Shown one piece after another: positions 6,923 to 16,345 of a stretch of 40,340 bases of DNA (position 1 is its first letter; the number at the start of each line of letters is the position of its first letter). The notes under the pieces are model-generated. The model worked only from the letters and a program-made list of their open reading frames with translations. It ran no database searches and was not told where the DNA came from. This DNA is from Clostridium sp. D53t1_180928_C8 (GTDB lineage Bacteria; Bacillota; Clostridia; Clostridiales; Clostridiaceae). The position numbers and the translations under genes were made by a program. The stretch covers positions 1 to 40,340 of the forward strand of contig NZ_JADPEL010000028.1 in the NCBI RefSeq assembly GCF_015667795.1, written 5' to 3'.

Positions 6923-9900
6923 ATGAAAGTAAAAGTTAAGAGACTACTAAGTTGTATATTAGCTATTGCATTAATTATTGGAATAGTTCAACCACCTACG
7001 GTTAGTGCTAGCCCTATAGTAGAAGCTGATACAACAAAAGAAGGATATGAAATTTATCCTAACCCACATCAAATTGACTACTTAACGGGGGAATTTGTTA
7101 TACGTAAAGACGTAAACGTAGTTTATGATAGCACAATAGATGCTGTAACTAAAAAGCGTATGACAGAAGTTTTAGAGTCAAAAGATAAGAAGATTACAGT
7201 TTCAGAAGAAGTTGTAAGTGGTAAAACTAATATTTTAGTTGGAACATATTTATCAAATGAATACGCAAGTAATTATATACAAGAGAAAAATCAAGTAGAT
7301 GTAAGCCTATTTGAAAAGAATGATTCATATTTTATGTCAGCAAAAGATGGAGAAATTTCTATCTTAGGTAAAAATACAGATGCTGCATTCTATGGAATAA
7401 CAAGCTTAAAGCATATATTTAATCAAATGGATGGATCTACTATTAAGAATTTTGAAATTAAAGATTATGCTGATACACCAATACGTGGATTCATTGAAGG
7501 TTACTATGGTGTTCCATGGACAAATGAAGATCGTATGTCTTTAATGAAATTTGGTGGAGACTTTAAGATGACAGCTTATATCTTTGCACCAAAAGATGAT
7601 TTATATCATACTAGAAAATGGAGAGAACTATATCCAAAAGAAGAGTTAGATAAAATTGCTGAAATGGTAAAAGTAGGTGAAGAGACAAAAACAAAATTTG
7701 TTTGGACAGCTCATCCTTTTATGGGAGGATTTAACTCAAATGACTTTGATGGAGAAATGGAAAAATTAATAGCAAAATTCGAACAATTATATTCTGTAGG
7801 TGTTCGTCAATTTGGTGTTCTAGGTGATGACGTTGGTAGCCTTGATAGACAAATTCTTGCTAATATGATGACTCAATTATCAGAATGGGGTAAGAAAAAA
7901 GGAGATGTACATGACTGGGTATTCTGTCCAGTAGGATACAATGCTGGATGGCAAGGTGATTATTCAGAATTAAATTTCTTAGATGCAAACTTCCCTGAAG
8001 ATGTTCAAATTTTCTGGACTGGTAACTCAGTATGTGCGCCAATTATTCAAAATACATTAGATAATTTTAAAAATCATAGAGCGCCAGAAGGTGTAACAAG
8101 AAGAAGTCCATTATTCTGGTTAAACTGGCCTGTTAATGATATCAACATGCATAGATTAATGTTAGGTAAAGGAAGTCTTTTACATACAGATATTAATATT
8201 GAAGATTTAGCTGGTGTAGTTACAAATCCTATGCAAGATGCAGAACCATCAAAAATAAGTCTTTTTGCTATAGCAGATTATGCTTGGAATATAAAAGAGT
8301 TTAATGAAGATAAGAGTTGGGAAGATTCTTTCAAATATGTAGATGCTAATGCATCAGAAGCATTATATACAATAGCTAAGCATACATCAGATCCTGCTCC
8401 GAATGGACATGGACTAGTATTAGGAGAATCAGAAGAGATAAGACCTTTATTAGATGAATTTATTTCTAAATTAAATGAAAATCAAGAAATTTCTGAAGTT
8501 GGAAATACTTTAGTAAATGAAATGGATATAATAATTAATGCTTGTGATGAGTTTATTAAAACTAGCACTAATGCAAGAATGGTTGAACAAATTACACCAT
8601 TTGCTAATTCATTAAAAGATTTAGCTACAGCTATTAAGAGCTATGTTCAAGCAGCAATTAACTTAGAAGCTAATGATAATGATTCAGCTGTACAAAATTT
8701 TGCTGAAGGAACTACTTCTTATGAAAATAGCAAATCACATGATAGATTAACAATTGATGGAACTAAAAAGGCTCAACCAGGTTCAAAACGTTTAGTTCCT
8801 TTCGTAGAAGCCGTTAGAGATGCACTTTCTGATGAAATTAACTCATTAGTTAATGGTGGAGAAAAGTTAGTATTAACTGCAGAAACAAATATATCAAATG
8901 TTTATAATGGTAAAATTGAAAATATTATAGATGGTAAAAATGATACTCATATATGGAATGGAGTATATGAAGCTAAAGATCAATATTATCAAGTTAATTT
9001 AAGTAAGCCAACTACAATCTACGGTGTAGATATATTAAATGGTACTAATGGAAAGCAAGAAGATACTTTTGGACATGCTAAAGTACAATACACAACTGAT
9101 GGTCAAACTTGGGAAAATATAAACAACAAAACTTATGGACCATATGCAGTAAATGTTAAGATTACTGGTGTAGAAATTAAAAATGTTGTTGGTGTGAGAT
9201 ATATCTGTACTGCAACAGATAGTGGTAACAAATGGCCTGCTATGAGAGAATTTAAAGTATTAACTTCTCCAGAAGTAGTAGAAGCACCAACTTTCACAAG
9301 TGAAGTAATTCGTACAACTGATGGATGGAGTGTTTATTCTGGACCAGAATCTAATATGTTAGATGGTGATCCAAATACTAGTGTTCACTACAATGTAAGA
9401 CAAAATACTACACCAGCAAATACTACAATTGCAGGAGACTATGTAGGAGTAAAATTAAGTGAGCCAATAGTTCTTGGTAAAATTAATATTCTTCAAGGAC
9501 CAAATGCAGGTTCAAATGATTACTTCAAAAATGTTACATTAGAATATTCTTTAGATGGTAGAGAATATACTCCGATAGAAACTTATGAAAACACTAGAGA
9601 TATAGTAATAGACTTATCAGATAGAAATATTGAAGCTCAATATGTACGTTTAAGAAATAATAGAGATCAAGGAAATTGGATTGGTTTTAGAGAATTTAAA
9701 GTTGATGCAAAGATTAACCATAATGGTAAGGTATATACTAATGTAGAGGCTTATAAAGAGCATCCAGCAGATTATTTTAATGATAATGCTAGTATGGTAG
9801 GGCTTTCAGATATTACTTTAGAAAACAATCAATATATTGGATTAATGTTAGATCGTATTCATGAATTAACAGAGATTGTTATAAATGGAACATCATTAGA

Positions 9901-12604
9901 AAATGTTACATTACAAGTTTCTAAGAATGGTTATGAATGGACTAACTTAGATAACAAAACACTAAGTGAAAACACTGATGCAAGATATGTTCGTTTAATT
10001 AATTTAGGTTCAGGAGCAGTTACTTTCAATGTAAATGAATTTAGAGTAACTTCAAGGGAATTCGGTAAGCCAACAGTAATTGAAAATAATATGGGAAGAA
10101 TTTATGCTGGTAAGGTAGAGGATTTATTTGATAAAGACCGTACAACAGCTATACAATTTGAAAGACTTCAAACTAAGGGAGACAATATGATTTTTGATTT
10201 AGGTCAAGAGATTGATTTAGATCAATTAAAAGTAGTTGTTCATGACTCGCATAAAGACTATATCAGAGATGGTGCAGTTTATGCTTCAACAGAAAAAGGA
10301 AACTGGGGAGATGCTGTATTATTAATAGGTGATCAAGAACCTAATACAACAAATGATGATAGCAATATAAATGATATATTTACAGGGCATGAAATTTCAT
10401 ACAATGTAGCTGAAGCAAGTAATATAAATAAAAAAGCTAGATATATTAAGTTAGAAATAACTCAATCATATGGTCATAGATGGACTAGAATTAATGAAAT
10501 TGAAATAAATGGTGGAGCATATATTCCAACGGTTAATAATCCAACATTTAAATCAAATGTTTCAGATACTCAAAATGGATTATATGAATATTTAGTTGAT
10601 GGTGATATTACTACAATGTATATTCCAAATTCAAATGAAGGATACCTTAATTATTCATTATCTGATAATCTTGATGTAAATCATATTAAAGTAATGCAAA
10701 ATGCTAAGAATATCTCAAATGCACTAGTCACAGCAAGAATTGTAGCTCCTAATGGGGATATACAATCAGTAGAATTAGGGAATTTAAATAAAGGTACAAA
10801 TGAATTTGTTTTACCTGCTGGAACTAAGATTTTAGATGTTAAGTTTGAGTGGAATGGAGTTATTCCAAATTTAGTAGAATTAATATTTGATTCAACTTTA
10901 AATGAAACTGTAAACAAAGATAGATTACAAGAATTAGTGAATGAAACTATAGATACTACAACTTGGACAACTAACACTGCAAAAGCATATAAGGAAGCTA
11001 TAGAAGTAGCTAAAGCTATACTTAATAATAATTATGCAGCACAAGGAACAGTAGATAGTGCAGTAAAAGAAATAGAAAAAGCAAAAGCTAGTAAAGAAGA
11101 AAAGTGTAATAGTGAAGAAGTACAAGCTGTTATAGATGCAGCTATAACAGATAGTTCAAAATACACAGCTAAAACTTGGGCTAATTATCAAAAAGCTTTA
11201 AATGCTATTAAGAGTGCTATGGAAGATAGCAATAACTTATCAGTTAAAGAAGCTGAAAGATTAATAAGTGAGTTAAATAATGCAAAAGAAGCTTTAGTTT
11301 ATAACCCAGCAAACAGAGAAGAAGCTGAAATTACTTTAGAGGATATTAATGTATTTATTGCTAATGTTACTGCTCCAGAGAAGGTTTATACTACAAATTC
11401 TTGGACAGCATTAAATGATGCAAAAGCAGAAATTGAGAGATTACTTGAATTAAATAAAACAGAACCTCAAGACCCAGCAGTATTTGAGGCTGCAAAAGAA
11501 GCTATATTAGAGGCAAAAAATTCTTTAGTAAATATTACTTCTTTAGTAGCAGTAATTGAAGAATTTGAAGCAATAGTTGATTCAAGCATCTACACAGAAG
11601 ATTCTTATAAAGCTTATGAATTAAAAGTTACTGAGGCAAAAGAATTATTAATAGACGGTACTGTTGAAGCTATTGAAGCTGCAATAGTTGCTATAACTGA
11701 AGCTAAAAACAACTTAGAATTAGTAGGCTCAAGCGAAAGTATTGAAGGATTAATTGTTGAAATTAAGGGATTAAAAAGTGAAAACTATACTACTAATTCA
11801 TTCCAAGTATTAATGGATAAAGTAGCAGAAGTTGAAGGTATGAACTTTAATAATATGACAGCTGAAGAATTAAAGAACGTAGAAAATGAGTTATTAACAT
11901 TAAAGAATACTTTAGTTGATGTAACTGCATTACGTGCTCAAATTGAAATCGCTAATGGATTTGATGCTAGTTTATATACTACAAGCAGCTACAAAATGTT
12001 AGTAGATTTAATTGCTACTGCGGATGAGTTATTTGTATCTGGTACTGCAGAAACTATACAAGGATTAGTTACTAAAATTGATGAAGCTACTAAGAATCTT
12101 GTATTAAGAGTAAACCAAGAAGATGTTAAAGCTTATATCAATAGTATAGAAGAAATAGAAGCAGATAAATATACTGAAGAAACTGTTGCTAAGTATAATG
12201 AAGCATTAGCAGTATTAAAAGCTATGTTAGAAAATGTAGAAAATACTTCAGCTACAGAGTTTGTAAGTGCTAAGAAGGCTTTTGAAGATGCAAAAGCTGC
12301 TTTAGAGTTAAAACCAGTAGTACCAACACCAGAACCAGGTGATGGAAATAACGGAAACAACCAAGGTAATGGAAACAACCAAGGTAATGGAAACAACCAA
12401 GGTAACGGAAATAACCAAGGTAATGGAAACAACCAAGGTAATGGAAACAACCAAGGTAACGGAAATAACCAAAGTAACGGAAATAATAATCTTCCACAAA
12501 CAGGAGGATTAGATACTAGAAATGTTTTATTTGTTGGAATCTTATTACTATCTTTAGGAATAATAGTTGTTTATTCTAAAAAGTCAAAAGTTAAACAACA
12601 ATAA
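6923..12604 (+). CDS. Cell-wall-anchored GH84 beta-N-acetylglucosaminidase/hyaluronidase
   Basis: The 1893-residue protein has a signal peptide (cleavage about after Ala29) and a GH20b-like N domain (about 45-180). The GH84 catalytic barrel follows, with IEGYYG at 191-196 and the adjacent catalytic aspartates Asp302-Asp303 in GVLGDDVG. WTGNSVCAP and LFWLNWPVND lie further on in the barrel. It continues with three F5/8 type C/CBM32-like domains (about 650-775, 785-925, 1050-1195), seven FIVAR-like helical repeats (about 1331-1795), a Gly/Asn/Gln hexapeptide repeat, LPQTG at 1857-1861, a membrane segment and a basic tail. It resembles the NagH/NagJ (mu-toxin) family of clostridia, which cleave terminal GlcNAc from mucins, hyaluronan-type chains or O-GlcNAc. 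Sortase would fix it to the wall. It starts after GGAGG at 6911-6915 and is monocistronic. Confidence 0.92.
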   Translation: MKVKVKRLLSCILAIALIIGIVQPPTVSASPIVEADTTKEGYEIYPNPHQIDYLTGEFVIRKDVNVVYDSTIDAVTKKRMTEVLESKDKKITVSEEVVSGKTNILVGTYLSNEYASNYIQEKNQVDVSLFEKNDSYFMSAKDGEISILGKNTDAAFYGITSLKHIFNQMDGSTIKNFEIKDYADTPIRGFIEGYYGVPWTNEDRMSLMKFGGDFKMTAYIFAPKDDLYHTRKWRELYPKEELDKIAEMVKVGEETKTKFVWTAHPFMGGFNSNDFDGEMEKLIAKFEQLYSVGVRQFGVLGDDVGSLDRQILANMMTQLSEWGKKKGDVHDWVFCPVGYNAGWQGDYSELNFLDANFPEDVQIFWTGNSVCAPIIQNTLDNFKNHRAPEGVTRRSPLFWLNWPVNDINMHRLMLGKGSLLHTDINIEDLAGVVTNPMQDAEPSKISLFAIADYAWNIKEFNEDKSWEDSFKYVDANASEALYTIAKHTSDPAPNGHGLVLGESEEIRPLLDEFISKLNENQEISEVGNTLVNEMDIIINACDEFIKTSTNARMVEQITPFANSLKDLATAIKSYVQAAINLEANDNDSAVQNFAEGTTSYENSKSHDRLTIDGTKKAQPGSKRLVPFVEAVRDALSDEINSLVNGGEKLVLTAETNISNVYNGKIENIIDGKNDTHIWNGVYEAKDQYYQVNLSKPTTIYGVDILNGTNGKQEDTFGHAKVQYTTDGQTWENINNKTYGPYAVNVKITGVEIKNVVGVRYICTATDSGNKWPAMREFKVLTSPEVVEAPTFTSEVIRTTDGWSVYSGPESNMLDGDPNTSVHYNVRQNTTPANTTIAGDYVGVKLSEPIVLGKINILQGPNAGSNDYFKNVTLEYSLDGREYTPIETYENTRDIVIDLSDRNIEAQYVRLRNNRDQGNWIGFREFKVDAKINHNGKVYTNVEAYKEHPADYFNDNASMVGLSDITLENNQYIGLMLDRIHELTEIVINGTSLENVTLQVSKNGYEWTNLDNKTLSENTDARYVRLINLGSGAVTFNVNEFRVTSREFGKPTVIENNMGRIYAGKVEDLFDKDRTTAIQFERLQTKGDNMIFDLGQEIDLDQLKVVVHDSHKDYIRDGAVYASTEKGNWGDAVLLIGDQEPNTTNDDSNINDIFTGHEISYNVAEASNINKKARYIKLEITQSYGHRWTRINEIEINGGAYIPTVNNPTFKSNVSDTQNGLYEYLVDGDITTMYIPNSNEGYLNYSLSDNLDVNHIKVMQNAKNISNALVTARIVAPNGDIQSVELGNLNKGTNEFVLPAGTKILDVKFEWNGVIPNLVELIFDSTLNETVNKDRLQELVNETIDTTTWTTNTAKAYKEAIEVAKAILNNNYAAQGTVDSAVKEIEKAKASKEEKCNSEEVQAVIDAAITDSSKYTAKTWANYQKALNAIKSAMEDSNNLSVKEAERLISELNNAKEALVYNPANREEAEITLEDINVFIANVTAPEKVYTTNSWTALNDAKAEIERLLELNKTEPQDPAVFEAAKEAILEAKNSLVNITSLVAVIEEFEAIVDSSIYTEDSYKAYELKVTEAKELLIDGTVEAIEAAIVAITEAKNNLELVGSSESIEGLIVEIKGLKSENYTTNSFQVLMDKVAEVEGMNFNNMTAEELKNVENELLTLKNTLVDVTALRAQIEIANGFDASLYTTSSYKMLVDLIATADELFVSGTAETIQGLVTKIDEATKNLVLRVNQEDVKAYINSIEEIEADKYTEETVAKYNEALAVLKAMLENVENTSATEFVSAKKAFEDAKAALELKPVVPTPEPGDGNNGNNQGNGNNQGNGNNQGNGNNQGNGNNQGNGNNQGNGNNQSNGNNNLPQTGGLDTRNVLFVGILLLSLGIIVVYSKKSKVKQQ
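12353..12478 (+). repeat. 18-bp tandem repeat encoding GNNQGN (seven units)
   Basis: Seven 18-bp units encode GNNQGN, the last as GNNQSN, between the FIVAR-like repeats and LPQTG. Units differ only in synonymous AAT/AAC choices and one Ser change. It is a flexible wall-spanning linker. An in-frame unit length lets copy number change without breaking the gene. Confidence 0.9.
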
Positions 12605-12640
12605 GATATTAAATTAAAGTAGATAATTAGAATGTAAAAT

Positions 12641-12683
12641 TGGATTATATCTTTAATATTAAGGATATAATCCAGTTTTTTTT
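12641..12683 (+). terminator. Terminator after the hexosaminidase gene
   Basis: A 14-bp stem (12641-12654 against 12661-12674, one wobble) is followed by an eight-T run. It lies 37 bases after the stop codon. Confidence 0.85.
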
Positions 12684-12751
12684 GTTTAAGAGTAATATAT
12701 TGTAATATATAATGATTATACAAAATATTTAATTAATATAATTATAAAAGT

Positions 12752-12783
12752 TATTAGGATAAATAAAATCCTAGTAGTTTTTT
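12752..12783 (+). terminator. Second hairpin with U-tract
   Basis: TATTAGGAT (12752-12760) pairs with ATCCTAGTA (12768-12776, one wobble), followed by G and six Ts. It is either a back-up terminator or the end of a short unannotated transcript. Confidence 0.6.
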
Positions 12784-12813
12784 ATTTAAAATGTTATTCT
12801 TTTTATAATTATT

Positions 12814-12843
12814 TTGATAGTTATAGCAGAATTAGTTTATATT
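12814..12843 (+). promoter_or_regulatory. Possible promoter of the S41 peptidase gene
   Basis: TTGATA (12814-12819) and TATATT (12838-12843) are 18 bases apart, after the second terminator and 54 bases before the gene start. Confidence 0.4.
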
Positions 12844-12896
12844 TAATAGATAAGATAGTAAAATTGTAATAAAAACAAAAGAAGTTAGGAGATGTT

Positions 12897-13988
12897 ATGA
12901 AAGATACTTGGAAGGAAAAATGGAGTGAGGATTTAGACTTTCTTAAGGATAATCTAATTAAAAAGCATAAAAATTTATTTTTTAAAATAAATTTTTATGA
13001 ATTTAATGAAATGATAGAAAAACTTAAAGAAGAAGTAGATAATTTAGAATATGATGATATGAAGGTTGAGATAAGCAGAATAGTTGCAGCTGTTGGTGAT
13101 GCACATACATCTGTATTATTTCCAGTTAATAAATATTTACCAGTTAAATTTTATTGCTTTGATGATGGAGTTTATATAATTAAGGTAAGTGAGAATTATA
13201 ATGAATTGCTATATAAAAAGGTAGATTATATTGAGGGTATTGCTATAGATGAAGTGTTATCAGATTTATCTAATATTATTTCACATGAAAATGAATTCTT
13301 ATTAAAAGCACAATTAGCTAAATATTTGCAAGCTGTAGATGTTTTATATGGACTTTACATATGTAATGATAAAGAAGAAGTAAAGATAACAGTAGAAGGA
13401 AAAGAAATATCTTTAAATACAGTTTCACCAGATAAATTAAAGTATATAGAAGTTACCAAACTACCGATATATGCAAAAAATAGTTATAGTAACTATTGGT
13501 TTGAGAAAATTAATGATGAAATATATATTAAATATAATAGTTGTAGGGAAGATGGAATAAAAACCTTGAATGAAAAGATTAATGAAACTATAGATTTTAT
13601 TAATTATAACAATATTGCGAAAGTTACTATTGATTTAAGGAATAATTTAGGTGGAGATTCTACATTAATACAACCTATTATAAATTTTATAAAAGGTAAT
13701 GATAAAATAAATAGAAAAGAGAACTTAAAGATTATTATAGGTAGGGAGACTTTTTCATCAGCCTTATTAAATGCATATGAATTTAAATTTGATACTAATG
13801 CTGAAATAATAGGTGAACCTTCTGGTGGAAAGCCAAATTGTTATGGAGAGATACTTAAGTTTACATTGCCTAATAGTAGGTTTATTGTAAATTATTCAAC
13901 TAGATATTATAAGTTAATAGAAGATGATACTATATTAGCTTTGTATCCAGATATAAATATTCAAGAAAGTATTAGTGATTATTATTAA
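12897..13988 (+). CDS. S41-family serine peptidase-like protein, cytoplasmic
   Basis: The 363-residue protein has the S41 (C-terminal processing peptidase/tricorn core) fold signatures. They are VGDAHT at 66-71, the DLRNNLGG strand-turn at 246-253, the nucleophile segment ETFSSALLN with Ser287 the likely catalytic serine, and GEPSGGKPN at 306-314. There is no signal peptide or membrane segment, and no recognisable PDZ domain, unlike CtpA/CtpB. It therefore probably acts inside the cell, on unknown peptides. It starts with ATG 12897 after TTAGGAG. YwbE and NUDIX genes follow on the same strand with short gaps, so an operon is possible. Activity is inferred from the motifs alone. Confidence 0.8.
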   Translation: MKDTWKEKWSEDLDFLKDNLIKKHKNLFFKINFYEFNEMIEKLKEEVDNLEYDDMKVEISRIVAAVGDAHTSVLFPVNKYLPVKFYCFDDGVYIIKVSENYNELLYKKVDYIEGIAIDEVLSDLSNIISHENEFLLKAQLAKYLQAVDVLYGLYICNDKEEVKITVEGKEISLNTVSPDKLKYIEVTKLPIYAKNSYSNYWFEKINDEIYIKYNSCREDGIKTLNEKINETIDFINYNNIAKVTIDLRNNLGGDSTLIQPIINFIKGNDKINRKENLKIIIGRETFSSALLNAYEFKFDTNAEIIGEPSGGKPNCYGEILKFTLPNSRFIVNYSTRYYKLIEDDTILALYPDINIQESISDYY

Positions 13989-14039
13989 TTTATGATGAAA
14001 GATTAGATAGGAATTAAGTTTAATTTGGAGGTACATAAA

Positions 14040-14234
14040 ATGGATGGTACAAGAAGAAGTAATATAAAAATAGGATCGAAGGTGTTAGTAGTTCAAAAAC
14101 AAGATCAAAGAACGGGTAAGTTAACAGAAGGAATAGTTATGAAGATACTAACAAAATCTCTAGAACATCATCATGGTATTAAAGTTATGCTTGAAGATGG
14201 CATTGTAGGTAGAGTAAAAGAAATATTAACTTAA
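14040..14234 (+). CDS. ywbE: YwbE family protein
   Basis: The 64-residue protein matches the YwbE (DUF2196) family: an N-terminal MDGTRRSNIKIGSKV strand, then KQDQRTGKLTEG, then the histidine-rich HHHGIKVMLEDG turn and a final GRVKEIL. The family has an SH3-like small beta-barrel appearance and no established function. I place the start at ATG 14040. An upstream TTG at 14025 is in frame but overlaps the GGAGG ribosome binding site (14027-14031). Spacing of 8 bases to 14040 is ideal. It lies between the S41 and NUDIX genes. Confidence 0.88.
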   Translation: MDGTRRSNIKIGSKVLVVQKQDQRTGKLTEGIVMKILTKSLEHHHGIKVMLEDGIVGRVKEILT

Positions 14235-14288
14235 TAGGTTTAGTCTTAACTGTTATTTTGTATTACTGAAAATAGTGAGGATATAAAT

Positions 14289-14738
14289 ATGGATTATGTT
14301 AGATATATAAGAGAAAAAGTAGGTCATGATTCAATAAATTTAACTGGCGTAAATGTGTTAATAATAAATGAAAATAATGAAATATTATTACAAAAGAGAG
14401 GAACCTTTCCATATAAATGGGGATTGATAGGTGGAATTACAGAGTTAGGAGAATCTCTTGAGTCTACTGCAGTTAGAGAGACAAAGGAGGAGTCAGGATT
14501 AGATATAAGGGAATTAGAGCTTTTAGGAACAACATCAGGTGAGAATTGTTTTATAGAATTTCCTCATGGAGATAAGGCATTTTTTATAACGATAGGATAC
14601 GTATGTAAAAGCTATAGTGGTGAATTAAGTATGGATAACTTTGAAACAAAAGATTTATGTTTTTTTAGTTATGACGAATTACCGGAAAATATACCTAGAA
14701 GTCATAAAGTATTTATAGATAAATATTATAGTTTATAA
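14289..14738 (+). CDS. NUDIX hydrolase
   Basis: The 149-residue protein carries a complete Nudix box at 49-71 (G-x5-E-x7-REUxEExGU, read as GGITELGE then REtKEESGL). The Glu pair at 67-68 and Glu64 would bind Mg2+. The preceding LLQKRGTFPYKWGLIGG strand is typical of the ADP-ribose/NTP-type subfamilies. It would hydrolyse a nucleoside diphosphate linked to another group; the substrate cannot be read from the sequence. The ATG at 14289 follows GTGAGGAT. It ends before two large inverted repeats that separate it from the convergent minus-strand gene. Confidence 0.9.
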   Translation: MDYVRYIREKVGHDSINLTGVNVLIINENNEILLQKRGTFPYKWGLIGGITELGESLESTAVRETKEESGLDIRELELLGTTSGENCFIEFPHGDKAFFITIGYVCKSYSGELSMDNFETKDLCFFSYDELPENIPRSHKVFIDKYYSL

Positions 14739-14806
14739 ATTATAATTAGATAAAACAGTAATTAAAAATGAACATTATGCTTCTAAGGTGTAGTACATAA
14801 GATTAC

Positions 14807-14836
14807 TTCAATAATAATAATATTATTATTATTGAA
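14807..14836. repeat. 30-bp perfect AT palindrome
   Basis: TTCAATAATAATAA is followed by TA and its exact complement. It abuts the terminator stem at 14836 and lies between convergent genes. Confidence 0.85.
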
Positions 14837-14875
14837 ATTAACCAGGGAAAACTTTTGTTTTCCCTGGTTAATTTT
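14836..14875. terminator. Bidirectional terminator
   Basis: A 16-bp perfect stem (AATTAACCAGGGAAAA at 14836-14851, complement at 14858-14873) with a 6-base loop lies between the convergent NUDIX and Asn-rich genes. It can serve both strands. Confidence 0.8.
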
Positions 14876-14882
14876 GCTTTGA

Positions 14883-15269
14883 TTAAATAGAATCATCAGT
14901 AAGGTTACCAATATCCAAGTTGCCATTACCAGAAATATTGCTAAGAAGTCCTGCAAAATCAGAGTTGGAAAAATTAGAGTTAGAAAGGTTGGGACTATTA
15001 AAGTTATTATTACCATAGTTTCCAATATTAAAGTTGCCATTATTAGAGTTATTAGATCCGATATTATTACACCAACCATTACTAAATCCACTGCAACCAA
15101 AGACCTTATTATAATCACCCCAAAAACTACCAGGCCCAAAGCCACCACCAAATATAAAGAATATTATTAGTGTATAAAGCCAAGAGTTATTAAAAGCTGA
15201 TGCATTATTACAAGGGTTATAGTAATTATTATTACAGCAGGAGGAGTCATTATCACAATTTCTTAACAT
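14883..15269 (-). CDS. Asn-rich small membrane-associated protein, unknown
   Basis: The 128-residue product begins MLRNCDNDSSCCNNNYYN and has a single hydrophobic stretch (WLYTLIIFFIFGGGFGPG, about 30-47). The rest is a long Asn/Gly/Ser-rich tail with NxGN and SN repeats. I choose the Met at 15269 because the AGGAG site (15280-15284) is 10 bases upstream. The in-frame ATG at 15278 is only one base from that site. Cys/Asn-rich starts with one Gly-flanked membrane helix occur in small spore-associated proteins of clostridia, but I cannot tie it to a named family. It is divergent from the WYL regulator gene and convergent with the NUDIX gene. Confidence 0.65.
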   Translation of the reverse strand: MLRNCDNDSSCCNNNYYNPCNNASAFNNSWLYTLIIFFIFGGGFGPGSFWGDYNKVFGCSGFSNGWCNNIGSNNSNNGNFNIGNYGNNNFNSPNLSNSNFSNSDFAGLLSNISGNGNLDIGNLTDDSI

Positions 15270-15412
15270 GTATATCATCTCCTATCATTAGATTTTATAA
15301 TATATACTATTTATAAAAGAGCAGTTTGTTTAAATTATTTTAAGTATATAAATATAAGTTATAATTATAATGAAGAGTTATAAAGCAAAAGGTAATGAAT
15401 GAGAGGGAAATT

Positions 15413-16315
15413 ATGCAGATAAATAGATTATTTGAAATTATATATATTCTCTTAGAAAGGAAAATTGTAACAGCAAAAGAATTAGCAGAAAGATTTGAAG
15501 TGTCACAAAGAACTATTTATAGAGATATCGAAATACTTTCTACCACCGGAATTCCAGTATATATGACGAAAGGAAAAGGTGGGGGGATATCAATATTACC
15601 GGAGTTTATATTAAATAAAGCTGTGTTAACAGAAGAGGAAAAGTCAGAGATATTATCATCAATAAAAGCAGTTAATGCTATAAGTTTTAATGATGCGGAA
15701 CCAGAAAAGGTAATTAGAAAGTTAAATAATATCTTAGGTGAAAATGATACTGATTGGATAGAGGTTGATTTTTCAAATTGGGGTAATGTAGAAAGAGAAA
15801 AAGAAACCTTTTATAATGTTAAATATGCAATATTAAATAAGAGAATAATTAACTTCCAGTATATGAGTGGGAGGGGAGAAAATATTAATAGAAAAGTATA
15901 CCCATTAAAGTTGTATTTTAAGGGACAAAGTTGGTACATATATGGATACTGTAAAATAAGAAGTGACTATAGGTTTTTTAAACTAAGAAGAATAAAGGAT
16001 TTAAATATTTCTAAAGAAACTTTCAATATTGAAGTACCTAAAACTATAATGAAAGAAGAGAATATTTATGAAGGTGAGTTTGTAACTTTAAAAATGAAGA
16101 TTTCTTCTAAAATGGCATATAGAGTATATGATGAATTTGAAAGTTTCAAACAGTTACAGGATGGAAGTTTTATTGCAGAAATAGAATATCCAAAAGGTCA
16201 ATGGATATTTAGTTATATATATTCATTTGGGGAAGAATGTGAAGTTTTAGAACCAGAGGAGATAAGAAAAGAAGTAAAAGATAAAATAAAAAAAATGATT
16301 TTAAAGTATTCTTAA
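15413..16315 (+). CDS. YafY-type (HTH-WYL) transcriptional regulator
   Basis: The 300-residue protein starts with a winged helix-turn-helix (about 1-60), including TAKELAERFEVSQRTIYRDIEILSTTGIPV and a GKGGGI wing. A WYL domain (about 130-210) contains KLYFKGQSWYIYGYC, and a C-terminal WCX-like part follows. WYL regulators respond to nucleic acids or small ligands. I place the start at ATG 15413 after GAGAGGGA (about 15401-15408). An in-frame ATG at 15395 precedes that site and is less likely. The stop codon lies inside the inverted repeat at 16312-16339, next to the start of the GyrI-like gene, so the regulator probably controls its partner and perhaps the radical SAM gene. Confidence 0.9.
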   Translation: MQINRLFEIIYILLERKIVTAKELAERFEVSQRTIYRDIEILSTTGIPVYMTKGKGGGISILPEFILNKAVLTEEEKSEILSSIKAVNAISFNDAEPEKVIRKLNNILGENDTDWIEVDFSNWGNVEREKETFYNVKYAILNKRIINFQYMSGRGENINRKVYPLKLYFKGQSWYIYGYCKIRSDYRFFKLRRIKDLNISKETFNIEVPKTIMKEENIYEGEFVTLKMKISSKMAYRVYDEFESFKQLQDGSFIAEIEYPKGQWIFSYIYSFGEECEVLEPEEIRKEVKDKIKKMILKYS

Positions 16316-16339
16316 TATGACATATTGCTGTCATATTAA
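16312..16339. promoter_or_regulatory. 11-bp inverted-repeat operator
   Basis: TTAATATGACA (16312-16322) and TGTCATATTAA (16329-16339) are exact inverted repeats around TATTGC. No T-run follows, so it is not a terminator. It overlaps the regulator's stop codon and the -35 position of a TATAAT at 16346-16351. It is the best candidate binding site for the WYL protein. Confidence 0.7.
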
Positions 16340-16345
16340 CCTAAG

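Noticed and set aside
12133-12499. Three minus-strand open frames with repeated sequence
   Set aside because: They are shadows of the GNNQGN repeat in the hexosaminidase gene.
14025-14039. TTG start for the YwbE gene
   Set aside because: The TTG overlaps the GGAGG ribosome binding site; ATG 14040 has proper spacing.
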